The position numbers were made by a program, and so were the translations under genes. The notes below the pieces were generated by a model that saw only the letters and a list, made by a program, of their open reading frames with translations, had not been told where the DNA came from and did not search any database. A stretch of DNA of 64,000 bases from Bifidobacterium oedipodis. Its GTDB lineage: Bacteria; Actinomycetota; Actinomycetes; Actinomycetales; Bifidobacteriaceae. Numbering within the stretch: the first letter of the stretch is position 1; each line of letters begins with the position of its first letter. Where the stretch lies: the NCBI RefSeq assembly GCF_012932425.1, contig NZ_JAAIII010000010.1, positions 1-64,000 on the forward strand. The letters are read 5' to 3'. Shown here one piece after another: positions 1-13,013 of the stretch.

Positions 1-8
1 AAGGTAAG

Positions 9-1522
9 ATGGGTGTACCGGCCCATGGGCCCTCCCGATGTCTGGTTGTCGTAAGCAAACACCATGCTATCGGGAACCCATGGGCCCATATCATTCACAC
101 CCGTTGCACTTGCTCTGAAAATTCAAGGATTCAATCAGGGCAATATGAGAAGGGCTTTGCGGTACTGGAGCATATTTTCGGCACCGATCGCGCCCGTTCC
201 CTAGCCGATAATATCGCCGACTCGGTGCGCTTCGAACGCGAAATCGGCACCTCGCTGCGCGATCTGTTCCAGCCGGGCCTGCGCAAGGCACTAATTGCCG
301 GCATTTTTCTTGCCGTGGCCAATCAGGCCATCGGGATGAACGTGATCTCTTATTATGGCCCGGCGATGCTGCGTGGCCTGGGATTCTTCGGCGACACCGA
401 TTTTCTGGCGTCTGCATGCGTGGCCGCCATCGAACTGGTGTTCACCGTGGTGGGCATGTATTTGATTGATGCGGTAGGCCGCAAACGGCTGATGGCTACA
501 GGCTGTGCGCTGATGTGCATATTTGCAGTGGGCATCAGCTGGGGATTCGCCGTACAATCCGATCTGATCACCTTCATTTTCGTAATGCTGTTCACCGCAT
601 CATTCGCCTTCTCCATGGGCCCGATTCCATGGATTATGATTCCCGAACTGTTCCCGAATCATCTGCGCGGACGTGCCACCGGCATCTGCACGGCTTTTCT
701 ATTGGCCGCCAATTGGGCGATAGCGCAATTCACACCGATTCTGCTGACCGATGTCGGTGCATCAGGCACATTCCTGCTGTTCGCCATATTGGACGTGGCA
801 TGCTTGGCTGGCGTTATCTGGCTGCCGGAGACCATGGATCGTCCGCTGGAAGATATTGAACGGTATTGGAGTCCGGATAGCCCACGAACCGCCGCGCAGT
901 TTGCCATTCATACCGCTGATATGAAGATTCGTCAGGCGGAATCCATGCTGGCGTTGGTGGAAAACGAGCGTATGCAAGCGTTGGGCATTATCGAACAGGC
1001 CGAACGAGACCGTGTGGCAGCGCAAAAGCAGCTGTTCGCTCTGGAAAATGAGGAAATGCGCCGGCAACTGGTTGCACGTATCAGTGCCTACCAGCAAACA
1101 GCGACTGCGGCGGCGTTGGCGAACCAGAATACTCGGTATCTCGATCATGTGCCCGGCCCGCATCAGGCAGCGGAATCTAGCGGCAACGTGAGTTCCCTGC
1201 ATAATACTGCAGTGGATTTGCCTTTGCAGGATATTGAAGATCACGCGTTGGCACAGGAACAGCATGTGGCTGCGATGCGTGCTGCAGCTGCGGCCAGCAC
1301 TGCCAACAGCGCTCCTCTTGGCGCCTCGTCCAATGTTCCAACCAGCGCAGCAATGCCTGAGTCTGGTGCAACGGCCGCGGCAAACGATCAGCTGCCTGAA
1401 CTGCCGGATTTGCCGCCGATTCCCGAGCGTGCGTCCGTACAGGATGCGGTCGAGCTGCGCCGCGAAAACGCCGCGCTGCGTGATGCGCTCAATTCGCTGG
1501 ACGATCTCATCAAAAATAAGCA

Positions 1523-1526
<4 letters not shown>
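9..1526 (+). pseudogene. Sugar porter (MFS), N-terminal half missing
   Basis: This is the C-terminal half of a sugar-porter MFS permease. From about residue 40 it aligns by eye with the intact porter encoded at 7310-8902: IQSGQYEKGF matches VQAGRVEEGY, and both share the PGLRKAL, IGMN-ISYYGP and GPIPWIMIPELFP blocks and a PET motif ending the last helix. The first 39 codons have no porter character and the six N-terminal helices are absent, so it is either a 5'-truncated remnant or a gene broken by an insertion near base 120. A 200-residue Ala- and Gln-rich, coiled-coil-like tail follows the last helix, which is unusual for the family. The stop codon overlaps the stop of the convergent ABC gene. 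A functional N-terminus beyond the left edge cannot be excluded. Confidence 0.7.
20..87. repeat. Imperfect inverted repeat at broken porter
   Basis: GGCCCATGGG-ccc-TCCCGAT (20-39) is mirrored by ATCGGGA-a-CCCATGGGCC (69-86), giving 17 paired positions around a loop of about 29 bases. It lies just before the point where porter homology begins, so it may be a rearrangement scar or a mobile-element end. Confidence 0.55.
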
Positions 1527-5353
<3,827 letters not shown>

Positions 5354-5460
5354 TATTTGCCTGCCTTGCTTGATCGCGTGCCAAAATCAAAAGTCCGCTC
5401 CCACCTTAGTGGAAAGCGGACTTGCTGGAAAGAGACCTTGCTCACAAAGCCTGCAAAGGC

Positions 5461-6081
5461 TTATAAAGCGAGGAACAATTCGTGGATGCGGGTGTCGTCG
5501 GTTAATTCCGGATGGAAGGCCGTGGCAATGATGTTGCCTTGTTTGAGGCCCACCACGTTACCGTTGACTTCGGTTTCCACCGTGGCCTTCGGCCCCACGG
5601 ATACCACGAATGGTCCGCGGATGAACACCAGCGGGAAGTCCTTAACCTCGCCGAAATCGGCGGTGGCGGCGAAGCTGCCGAGCTGGCGGCCGTAGGCGTT
5701 GCGACGCACCACGGCGTCCAGCGCGCCGAAATAGACGTTGTCGTCGTTATCGAGTTTTCTGGCCAGCAGAATCATGCCCGCGCAGGTGCCGAATACGGGC
5801 TTGCCCGCCGCAATATGTGCGGCTATCGGCTCGAACAAGCCGGTGGAGCGCAGCAGTTTGCCCTGCGTGGTGGATTCACCACCGGGCAGGATCACACGGT
5901 CGATGGACTCGTCGAAGTCCTCGGCGGCGCGCAGCAACTTCCACGGTGCGCCAAGCTTATCCAACATGGACGCATGTTCGGCGAACGCGCCCTGCACTGC
6001 AAGAATGCCGGTTACGCCGTGAGCCGCGGATTCGGCGCCATCCGACTCCTCTTTACTGATATATTCAACTGCTACGACCAC
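5461..6081 (-). CDS. pdxT: Pyridoxal 5'-phosphate synthase glutaminase subunit
   Basis: PdxT hydrolyses glutamine and passes ammonia to PdxS for pyridoxal phosphate synthesis. The class I amidotransferase triad is visible: nucleophile Cys in GTCAGM and the His-Glu pair in FHPEL; the PGGES glutamine-binding loop and an early AVQGAF segment are also typical. I place the start at the GTG four bases after the pdxS stop, because a GGAG ribosome site lies nine bases upstream inside the end of pdxS; the longer open frame upstream overlaps pdxS and has no PdxT character. The product is 206 residues, slightly longer than average because of an N-terminal extension. It forms a two-gene operon with pdxS. 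Confidence 0.95.
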   Translation of the reverse strand: MVVAVEYISKEESDGAESAAHGVTGILAVQGAFAEHASMLDKLGAPWKLLRAAEDFDESIDRVILPGGESTTQGKLLRSTGLFEPIAAHIAAGKPVFGTCAGMILLARKLDNDDNVYFGALDAVVRRNAYGRQLGSFAATADFGEVKDFPLVFIRGPFVVSVGPKATVETEVNGNVVGLKQGNIIATAFHPELTDDTRIHELFLAL

Positions 6082-6085
6082 TTTT

Positions 6086-6961
6086 CTATTCTCCGCGTGC
6101 GGCCATGATGGTTTCGATCTCGTCTTCGTTGATGCCGACCATGGCTTCGCCGAGGTTCTCGGAGAGGCGGGCGAGCAAATCGGCGTCCTGCCAGTTGGCG
6201 GTGGCCTGCACGATGGCGGCGGCGCGCTTGGCCGGGTCTCCGGACTTGAAAATACCGGAGCCAACGAACACGCCTTCGGCACCGAGCTCCATCATCAGGG
6301 CGGCGTCGGCCGGGGTTGCCACACCACCGGCGGCGAAGTTCACCACGGGCAGGCGGCCGTTGTCGTGCACATACTTGGCCAGATCGTAAGGCACGGCCAG
6401 CTGCTTGGCTGCCTCATAGACCTCGTCGTCGCGCAGTCCGACAAGTTCGCGGATCTGCTTGTTCATCGTGCGCATATGACGCACGGCCTGAATCACGTCG
6501 CCGGTGCCGGGCTCGCCCTTGGTGCGGATCATGGCCGCGCCTTCGGCAATACGACGCAGGGCTTCGCCGAGGTTCTTGGCACCGCACACGAACGGCACAT
6601 CGAACTGGTTCTTGTCGATGTGGTAAACGTCATCGGCCGGGGACAACACTTCGGACTCATCAATGTAGTCGATGTCGATGGCCTGCAGAATACGGGCTTC
6701 GGCGATGTGGCCGATACGCACCTTGGCCATCACCGGAATGGACACCGCCTGCTGGATGCCCTTGATCATCGCCGGGTCGGACATACGGCTCACGCCGCCG
6801 GCCGCACGAATATCAGCGGGGATGCGCTCGAGGGCCATCACGGCGCATGCGCCAGCATCTTCAGCGATGCGTGCCTGTTCGGGCGTGGTCACATCCATAA
6901 TCACGCCACCCTTAAGCATCTGGGCAAGGTTCTTATTCAGTTCATTGCGGTTCTCAGCCAC
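6086..6961 (-). CDS. pdxS: Pyridoxal 5'-phosphate synthase subunit PdxS
   Basis: PdxS makes pyridoxal phosphate from ribose 5-phosphate, glyceraldehyde 3-phosphate and ammonia (DXP-independent route), as a dodecamer decorated by PdxT. The catalytic Asp in GGVIMDV, the Schiff-base Lys in VMAKVRIGH and the second Lys in RTKGEPGTG are all present. The GTG start beginning [10 protein letters not shown] gives 291 residues, the usual family length, with an AAGGGA ribosome site seven bases upstream; an in-frame extension reaching 7051 has no homology and weak signals. It is the first gene of the pdxST operon, and a stable hairpin lies in its leader. Confidence 0.95.
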   Translation of the reverse strand: MAENRNELNKNLAQMLKGGVIMDVTTPEQARIAEDAGACAVMALERIPADIRAAGGVSRMSDPAMIKGIQQAVSIPVMAKVRIGHIAEARILQAIDIDYIDESEVLSPADDVYHIDKNQFDVPFVCGAKNLGEALRRIAEGAAMIRTKGEPGTGDVIQAVRHMRTMNKQIRELVGLRDDEVYEAAKQLAVPYDLAKYVHDNGRLPVVNFAAGGVATPADAALMMELGAEGVFVGSGIFKSGDPAKRAAAIVQATANWQDADLLARLSENLGEAMVGINEDEIETIMAARGE

Positions 6962-7058
6962 TGTTATTCCCTTCACATACGATCCGTCAGGTTCGTCTTG
7001 TATCGCCAGCAAAGCTGATGCAGCATGCAAAGCCGACGACATTCCTTCCATATGCTAA

Positions 7059-7090
7059 GGGCGCGGGCATGAACATCATGCACCGCGCCC
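7059..7090 (-). promoter_or_regulatory. Hairpin in pdxS leader
   Basis: GGGCGCGG-GCATG pairs with CATGC-a-CCGCGCCC around the loop aacat, giving a 13-pair stem with one bulged base about 100 bases before the pdxS start. It could be a leader control element or the end of an upstream transcript. No run of T follows on the minus strand. Confidence 0.4.
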
Positions 7091-7137
7091 ATATTCTGGC
7101 ATCAGCAATACCTATAACCCGTTATCACTATTTTCAA

Positions 7138-7318
7138 AAACGGTGAAAGGATGCGTACGTCTTCAAGGCGTACCGAAGGAGGGTGTGCGAAGGCACGTCG
7201 ACTGAGGTGCTGGCTTGCGCCAGCCTTCGCGGCAAGCCCCTCACCTCGCCTACGGACAGCCCACTGGGCTGTCCGCTTAACGGCTCAGCAAAGAAGCCAC
7301 TCCATCCTTTTACCGTTT
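7138..7318. repeat. Palindromic intergenic repeat element, copy 1
   Basis: The ends form an inverted repeat, 15 of 16 paired: AAACGGTGAAAGGATG at 7138 and its complement at 7303-7318. Inside are a perfect 10-pair hairpin (CGGACAGCCC, loop act), a GCTGGC-ttgc-GCCAGC hairpin and a 43-base block (7165-7207) found with three differences at 42900-42942. The right arm contains the stop codon of the porter at 7310. A related but more diverged element follows araD. Confidence 0.7.
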
Positions 7319-8902
7319 CTGGGCGGCGACCAGGGCTTCGGCGGCAGCCTTCATCGCGATGGCACGCTCCTTGGCGCGACGCGCGCGGGCCAGCTCGGCT
7401 TCGGCGGCCTTGATGTCGGATTCGGCCTGCTTGAGATCGGCGGTGGCACGCACCACTTCAAGCTGGGCACCGGTGTGCTGTTCGCTCTTGGGCTTCCACA
7501 GCTCGGCGATCTCTTCCAGAGTCTTGTCTTTGGTTTCAGGAACGAAGGTGGTGACGCCGAGGAAGCACAGCAGGTTGGTGCCGGCGAACACAAGGAAGGT
7601 GCCCATGCCGCCGATGGAGTCGATAAGAATCGGGGTGAACTGGCCGATGGCCCAGTTGGTGCCCCACAGGAACACGGTGCAGATACCAGTGGCGCGACCG
7701 CGCAGGTAGGTGGGGAACAGTTCAGGGATCATAATCCACGGGATCGGGCCCATGGAGAAGGCGAATGCGGAGGTGAAGCACATCACGAAGATGAGCATCA
7801 GCAGCTGATAGTTGTTGGCGTAGGCGAAGGAGATGCCGAGCGCGAACAGCACCATAAGTCCGGAGCCGACGGCCATAAGCTTCTTACGGCCTGCAGAATC
7901 GATCAGGTACATGCCGACCACGGTGAACACGAGCTCGATGCCGCCGACCATGGAGGAGGCGAGGAATTCGGTGTTACCGCCGAAGCCCATGTCTTTGAAC
8001 ATAACCGGACCGTAGTAGCTGATGGCGTTCATGCCGATGGCCTGGTTGAAGATGGCCAGGAAGATGCCGATAAGCAGGGCCTTACGCAGGCCCGGCTTGA
8101 ACAGATCGGAGAAGCTGGCGTTGGCTTCCCGCTCTTCCTTGATCTGGGCCTGGATCTCTTCAACGTCATGGCGGGCTTTGTCAGAACCGGCGATGCGTTC
8201 GAGCACCTTGTAGCCCTCTTCGACGCGACCGGCCTGCACCAGGAATCGCGGAAACTCCGGGGAGAACCACAGGGCGGCCACGAAGATGGCTGCCGGAATG
8301 GCACCGATGCCGAGCATCCAACGCCAGCCGATGTTGATGCCCCAATTGTGAGAGCCGGAAGAGGCGATGAAGTAGTTGATGACGTTGGTCAAAAAGATAC
8401 CGGAGATGGTCAGCAGCTGGTAGGCCGAGGTCAGGGCACCACGGATGTTGGTCGGTGCGGATTCGGTGATGTAGGTGACGGCGAGCGCTGCGGCCAATCC
8501 GATGCCGACACCGCCGATGACGCGGGCGAGGATCAGCGTGACAGGGCTGAAAGTGAATGCGCTCCACAGAGCAGCCACGAAGAAGAAGGCACCGCCGAAC
8601 ATCAGAATCTTGCGACGGCCGTACTTGTCGGACAGGAAGCCGGAGAAGCCTGCGCCGATCACGCCGCCGATCATGATGGAGCTGATGACCAGACCCTGCA
8701 GTGCGGGGCTCAGGGCATATTTCTCCTGCAGAAAATCAATGGCACCGGAGATGGACACAGTGTCATAGCCGTAGAGCAGACCGGCAAGGCCGGCGCTCAG
8801 TGCGAGGCCGACGATGTAACGGCCGGATCCGCGACGCTTGTGGTCATCGCCGTCTTCAACCGGCATAACCGGCTCGGCGGTGGTTGCTGCTGCACTACTC
8901 AT
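7310..8902 (-). CDS. MFS sugar porter, probably arabinose or other pentose/hexose
   Basis: This 530-residue membrane permease belongs to the sugar-porter family (proton symport). Diagnostic motifs are present: SDKYGRRK in the loop after helix 2, the ESAPTNIRG segment, the PGLRKAL-IGMN-ISYYGP stretch after the central loop, GPIPWIMIPELFP, and PETKDKTLEE after helix 12. Twelve helices can be traced. The last 60 residues form an Ala/Lys/Glu-rich coiled-coil-like tail not usual in the family. The start has AAGGGAG upstream. A perfect LacI-type palindrome at 8973-8988 matches the site before araB, so control by the araBDA regulator, and hence arabinose as substrate, is likely but inferred. Confidence 0.88.
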   Translation of the reverse strand: MSSAAATTAEPVMPVEDGDDHKRRGSGRYIVGLALSAGLAGLLYGYDTVSISGAIDFLQEKYALSPALQGLVISSIMIGGVIGAGFSGFLSDKYGRRKILMFGGAFFFVAALWSAFTFSPVTLILARVIGGVGIGLAAALAVTYITESAPTNIRGALTSAYQLLTISGIFLTNVINYFIASSGSHNWGINIGWRWMLGIGAIPAAIFVAALWFSPEFPRFLVQAGRVEEGYKVLERIAGSDKARHDVEEIQAQIKEEREANASFSDLFKPGLRKALLIGIFLAIFNQAIGMNAISYYGPVMFKDMGFGGNTEFLASSMVGGIELVFTVVGMYLIDSAGRKKLMAVGSGLMVLFALGISFAYANNYQLLMLIFVMCFTSAFAFSMGPIPWIMIPELFPTYLRGRATGICTVFLWGTNWAIGQFTPILIDSIGGMGTFLVFAGTNLLCFLGVTTFVPETKDKTLEEIAELWKPKSEQHTGAQLEVVRATADLKQAESDIKAAEAELARARRAKERAIAMKAAAEALVAAQKR

Positions 8903-8972
8903 AGCAGTCTCCCTTTGGATTTTTTCTTTCCTCTACTTAATGTGCAAGAAGTACGCCTGTGTGCATATGTGC

Positions 8973-8988
8973 ATGTTAGCGCTAACAT
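8973..8988. promoter_or_regulatory. LacI-family operator before sugar porter
   Basis: ATGTTAGCGCTAACAT is a perfect 16-base palindrome with the central CG typical of LacI-family sites. It lies about 70 bases upstream of the porter start and closely matches the site at 15598. The rest of the 8903-9251 interval is AT-rich promoter DNA for the two divergent genes. Confidence 0.75.
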
Positions 8989-9058
8989 TATTGCCGAAGA
9001 GGAATATTAATACCTTTTTCGCCTCAAAACGCCCAAAATAGTTCATAAAAGTTCCTCT

Positions 9059-9087
9059 TTGAACAAAAGTAATCAAATCGTTATAGT
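9059..9087 (+). promoter_or_regulatory. Promoter of the acyl-CoA ligase gene
   Basis: TTGAAC (9059-9064) and TATAGT (9082-9087) are separated by 17 bases, a good housekeeping sigma-factor match, and point at the gene starting at 9252. Confidence 0.6.
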
Positions 9088-9251
9088 GGACATCATTCCC
9101 CACTTGCGCGAACCCACAAAACACGACACTGAACTTTAGCGAGGATTACAACGACTCCCCTACCTACGCTTGCGTAAGCTTGTTGGCAGAATGGCCGGAA
9201 ATGTCAAAGACATGACGCCGGACCGCAACCAGCAATCGTAAGGAATCGCAT

Positions 9252-11078
9252 ATGCTGACCGAATACACCGAACCCGGCGAAGCCACCGAACTGCGCGATA
9301 ATCAGACCATTTATTCCCTACTCACCGATCGCATCGCCCGCACCGGCGAAGACACGGTGATCGCCGCCAAAAAACTTGGCCCCGGGCACTGGGCGAACGT
9401 AACCGCCGGCGAATTCCACAACGCAGTGGTCGCCGCAGCCAAGGGTCTGATCGCACTTGGCATCGCCAAAGGCGACGCCGTAACCATCTTCTCCGCCACC
9501 CGCCTCGAATGGGGCATTCTTGACTTCGCACTTGCCGCCGTCGGCGCGGTAAGCGTGCCGATCTACGACACTGATTCCGCCGCCCAGGCGCAACGCATCC
9601 TTAACGATTCGAATGTCAAACTCGCCATCGCCGACGATCGCGAACGGTTCGATCGTTTGGATTCCATCAAAGACCACTGCCCGTCCCTGCACCAGATTCT
9701 GATGATCGATGGCAATGCGCTGGGTGCGTTGGAAGGCTTCGGCGTCACCGTTTCGGATGAGGAGTTCAACGAGCGTGTGGCTTCGGTATCCATCGACGAT
9801 CTGGCCACCATCGTGTACACGTCCGGTTCCACCGGCAATCCCAAGGGCGCGGAACTGACGCACAGGAATTTCGTGTCCATCACCTTGGCTGCTTCCGATG
9901 CGCTGCATGAGGTGATTCTCGACGACCATCCGCGTCTGCTGCTGTTCCTGCCGCTCGCCCACTGCTTCGCTCGCTTTATTCAGTATGCTTCGATTGCCTC
10001 CGACGACGGCGTGGTGGGCTATCTGCCGGATACCAAATCGCTGCTGCCTGATCTGCGCTCCTTCGAGCCGACCTACCTGCTGGGCGTGCCGCGTGTGTTC
10101 GAAAAGGTGTACAACGCCGCCTCGCACAAGGCCGGCATGGGCTTCAAGGGGCGCCTGTTCCTCAAAGCTGCCGAAGCGGCGCGCGTTTGGAGCCGCAAGG
10201 AACAGGCCGGCGAAGCGCATACAATTGGCGAAATCGCCGAGCATGCCAAGTATGAGGCACTGGTCTATCGCACGGTTCGCGGCGCGCTTGGCCCTCGCAT
10301 CAAGTATGTGGCCTGCGGCGGCGCACCATTGTCGCTCGATTTGGCGCACTTCTACAATGGCATCGGCCTGCCGATGATTCAAGGGTATGGCATGACGGAA
10401 ACGGCAGCCCCGTTCGCCGCCACACGTGTTACCGATAATGTGATCGGCACTGTGGGCCAGCCCGCGCCTGGTTCGTCGGTGCGCATCGATACCGCAACCG
10501 GCGAGTTGCAGGTTAAGGGACCGAATGTGTTCCGTGGCTACCATAATCTGCCTGAGAAAACAGCCGAAGCATTCACTGAGGACGGCTGGCTGAAAACCGG
10601 CGATCAGGCGACCATTGACGACGCCGGTCGTATTACGATCACGGGCCGTCTGAAGGACATTATTATTACCGCCGGCGGCAAGAACGTCTCCCCCATTCCA
10701 CTGGAGGAAGAGATCACCAAGTGCCCGATTGTGGAGCATTGCGTGGTGGTGGGCGATCAGCGCCCGTTCATCGGCGCATTGGTGACGCTCGATCCGGAGT
10801 CACTGGCTCTGTGGCTGCCCGCCCATGGCCTGTCGGTTGACACTCCGATTGATCGACTGGCCGCGAACGCGCAGATTCACGAGGAAATCCAGCAGTATGT
10901 GGATAAGGCGAACGCCACAGTGTCCCGCGCCGAATCGGTGCGCAAGTTCGTGGTGCTCGATCAGCAGTTCACTCAGGACAACAAGTGCCTGACCCCGTCG
11001 CTGAAAGTGGTGCGCCCGGCCGTCAATCTCGTCTTCGCCGACGTAATCGCCACCGAAATCTACGGCGACAAGCACTAA
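9252..11078 (+). CDS. fadD: Long-chain acyl-CoA synthetase (AMP-forming)
   Basis: This 608-residue adenylate-forming enzyme activates a fatty acid to acyl-AMP and then acyl-CoA. The P-loop-like motif YTSGSTGNPKG (about residue 190), the GYGMTE motif, the D-G-I-GRLKDIII hinge and the C-terminal GGKNVSP catalytic loop are in the normal order and at normal spacing. It resembles the FAA1-type long-chain ligases of actinobacteria. Bifidobacteria lack beta-oxidation, so a role in using exogenous fatty acids for lipid synthesis is more likely than degradation. TAAGGA lies six bases before the start. It is single, with its own promoter, and ends at a very strong hairpin. Confidence 0.85.
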   Translation: MLTEYTEPGEATELRDNQTIYSLLTDRIARTGEDTVIAAKKLGPGHWANVTAGEFHNAVVAAAKGLIALGIAKGDAVTIFSATRLEWGILDFALAAVGAVSVPIYDTDSAAQAQRILNDSNVKLAIADDRERFDRLDSIKDHCPSLHQILMIDGNALGALEGFGVTVSDEEFNERVASVSIDDLATIVYTSGSTGNPKGAELTHRNFVSITLAASDALHEVILDDHPRLLLFLPLAHCFARFIQYASIASDDGVVGYLPDTKSLLPDLRSFEPTYLLGVPRVFEKVYNAASHKAGMGFKGRLFLKAAEAARVWSRKEQAGEAHTIGEIAEHAKYEALVYRTVRGALGPRIKYVACGGAPLSLDLAHFYNGIGLPMIQGYGMTETAAPFAATRVTDNVIGTVGQPAPGSSVRIDTATGELQVKGPNVFRGYHNLPEKTAEAFTEDGWLKTGDQATIDDAGRITITGRLKDIIITAGGKNVSPIPLEEEITKCPIVEHCVVVGDQRPFIGALVTLDPESLALWLPAHGLSVDTPIDRLAANAQIHEEIQQYVDKANATVSRAESVRKFVVLDQQFTQDNKCLTPSLKVVRPAVNLVFADVIATEIYGDKH

Positions 11079-11110
11079 AAAGCACGACATCACCCCTTCA
11101 ACCATTTGCC

Positions 11111-11158
11111 ACTTGGCGGCACGTATTGCATGTCACTATGCAATACGTGCCGCCAAGT
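11111..11158 (+). terminator. Perfect 21-pair hairpin after the acyl-CoA ligase
   Basis: The left arm 11111-11131 and right arm 11138-11158 pair perfectly around the loop gtcact, followed by TGTTGTTT. It is long for a terminator; it is the first of a run of hairpins filling the interval between convergent genes (11079-11402). Confidence 0.7.
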
Positions 11159-11180
11159 TGTTGTTTGACACCCTTCTCGC

Positions 11181-11343
11181 GGCACTTTTCAATGTATTTT
11201 CCTCAAAAAGTGCCATCTACATGCCGTATATCGTTCGTTAGCGGCACTTTTCGCGGGAACAGCCATAAGAAGTGCCGCTAAATCGACATTTGTTGACGAT
11301 TAATGGCACTTTTCGCGTAAACGCCCGCAAGAAGTGCCATTAA
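11181..11343. repeat. Three hairpins with a shared GGCACTTTT core
   Basis: Hairpin 1 (11181-11214) pairs GGCACTTTT with AAAAGTGCC. Hairpin 2 (11238-11281) pairs TTAGCGGCACTT with AAGTGCCGCTAA. Hairpin 3 (11300-11343) pairs TTAATGGCACTT with AAGTGCCATTAA. Hairpins 2 and 3 have perfect 12-pair stems and matching 20-base loops that both begin TTCGCG and end AAG. They look like copies of one element in different states of decay. Confidence 0.65.
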
Positions 11344-11346
11344 CGC

Positions 11347-11379
11347 CAAGAAGCCCGACCACAACGGTCGGGCTTCTTG
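11347..11379 (-). terminator. Terminator after araA
   Basis: CAAGAAGCCCGACC pairs perfectly with its complement around the loop acaac (14 pairs). It lies 24 bases past the araA stop and could serve both strands. Confidence 0.75.
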
Positions 11380-11402
11380 CAACACACTAACAATGCATCA
11401 GA

Positions 11403-12917
11403 TCAGTGCTGGTTGTTGAGGCGGTGGTACATTTCGCTCAGCTGCAGCTCACGCTCGAACTGACGAGCGGTGGTGTTCTCGTCGATGACGGCGAGTTCGA
11501 CACCGGCGATGCGGGCGAAGTCCTCCCAAGCCTCACGACCAACGGAGGTGGTCATGCAGGTGTGGTGCGAGCCACCGGCGGCGATCCAGCACTGGACGGC
11601 GGTCTTCAGATCCGGCTTCGGCTTCCACACGGCGCGGGCGCACGGCAGCTCCTTGAGGGAGCCCTGCGGCTCGACGACGGTGACCTCGTCCATGAGCAGA
11701 CGGAAGCGTTCGCGCTCGTCGGCCATGGAGACCACGACGGCGTCGGTGGGCTTGCCGGAGAAGACCAGGCGCACCGGGTCGGACTTGCCACCGATGCCGA
11801 GCGGGTAGATGGCCAGCTTCGGCTTGGCGATGGTGCCGATGGACGGGGAGACCTCAAGCATGTGGGAGCCCATGTCGAGCTCGTTGCCTTCGGTGAAGTT
11901 GTAGGAGTAGTCCTCCATGAGGGAGGCGCCACCTTCGAGGCCGTAGCCCATGACGGCACCGATGCGCACGAGGACAGCGGTCTTCCAGTCGCCTTCGGCG
12001 GAGAAGCCCCAGCCATACTCGGAGGGGAAGCGCTGCGGGCCAACGCCCGGCAGCTGCGGCAGAGCGCCGAGGTCTTCGAAGTTGTCAACGCCGGCGGTGC
12101 AGCCGTTCTCGCGCATCATGTTGACCATGGCGCACTCTTCCTTGGCGGCGATGAACAGCTCGTCATAGCGGGAGTCGAGCAGCTCAGGGGCAACGTCGTA
12201 CTTGGCCTTGTAGTCCTCGATCATGGCCTTGACCTGATCGTCCTTGACCTTCTCGTAGGCGGCGACGAGGTCGTTGACAGCCCAGGTGTTGATGGAAGCA
12301 CCGAACACGCGCTCGGCTTCGGTCTTGTCGCCTTCGGTGACGGCAACGTTACGCATGTTGTCGCCCCAACGCATGACCTTCATGTTCTGGGAAGCATCCC
12401 AGCCGGCGCAGGCGCGAGCCCAAGTGCCGACCTTCTCGGCAACTTCAGGGTCGGTGTAGTGGCCGACGACGATCTTGCGCGGAATGCCGAGGCGGGAGAC
12501 GATGTAACCGAACTCACGGTCGCCGTGGGCGGCCTGGTTCAGGTTCATGAAGTCCATGTCGATGGTCTCCCACGGAATTTCCTTGTGGTGCTGGGTGGCC
12601 AGCTGCAGCAGCGGCTTGGTGAGCACTTCGAGGCCACGGATCCACATCTTGGCCGGGGAGAAGGTGTGACACCAGGTGATCACACCGATGACGTTCGGGT
12701 TGGAGGAGGCCTCGACCATGAATTCCTTGACACCGTCGGAGGACTTCAGGGTGGGCTTCAGAACGATCTTGGCCGGGATCTTGCCGGTGGCGTTGAGGTA
12801 GTCAACCATTTCGCCGGTCTGCTGAGCGACCTGACGCAGCGCTTCCTCGCCGTAGAGGTCCTGCGAGCCGACGCCGAACCAGATTTCCTTGCCCTCAAAG
12901 GGATTTTCCATAACCAT
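11403..12917 (-). CDS. araA: L-arabinose isomerase
   Basis: AraA interconverts L-arabinose and L-ribulose, the first step of arabinose use, in the cytoplasm. The 504-residue length is normal. Metal and catalytic residues can be placed: the Glu of SAEGDWKTA, the Glu and His of TEGNELDMGSHMLE, and the His pair of GGSHHTCMT. The start has AAGGA eight bases upstream. It is the last gene of araB-araD-araA, separated from araD by 263 bases holding a large hairpin, so its expression may be uncoupled from the upstream genes by RNA processing or attenuation. Confidence 0.97.
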   Translation of the reverse strand: MVMENPFEGKEIWFGVGSQDLYGEEALRQVAQQTGEMVDYLNATGKIPAKIVLKPTLKSSDGVKEFMVEASSNPNVIGVITWCHTFSPAKMWIRGLEVLTKPLLQLATQHHKEIPWETIDMDFMNLNQAAHGDREFGYIVSRLGIPRKIVVGHYTDPEVAEKVGTWARACAGWDASQNMKVMRWGDNMRNVAVTEGDKTEAERVFGASINTWAVNDLVAAYEKVKDDQVKAMIEDYKAKYDVAPELLDSRYDELFIAAKEECAMVNMMRENGCTAGVDNFEDLGALPQLPGVGPQRFPSEYGWGFSAEGDWKTAVLVRIGAVMGYGLEGGASLMEDYSYNFTEGNELDMGSHMLEVSPSIGTIAKPKLAIYPLGIGGKSDPVRLVFSGKPTDAVVVSMADERERFRLLMDEVTVVEPQGSLKELPCARAVWKPKPDLKTAVQCWIAAGGSHHTCMTTSVGREAWEDFARIAGVELAVIDENTTARQFERELQLSEMYHRLNNQH

Positions 12918-13013
12918 GGGTTACTTCCTTACTTCGTGGTTTGTGGGTTTATTAAGTTAACGATGTATTCCGTCATGCCGAACGGAGTCGAGGCGACAAA
13001 GGCCATTTGCCTT

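Noticed and set aside
7151..9010. A 619-codon open frame on the plus strand opposite the sugar porter
   Set aside because: It is the high-GC mirror of a well-supported porter gene, with Gly/His/Asp-rich composition and no domain.
11181..11343. tRNA-like or riboswitch interpretation of the GGCACTTTT hairpins
   Set aside because: They lie between convergent gene ends, not upstream of a gene, and show no D- or T-arm pattern.
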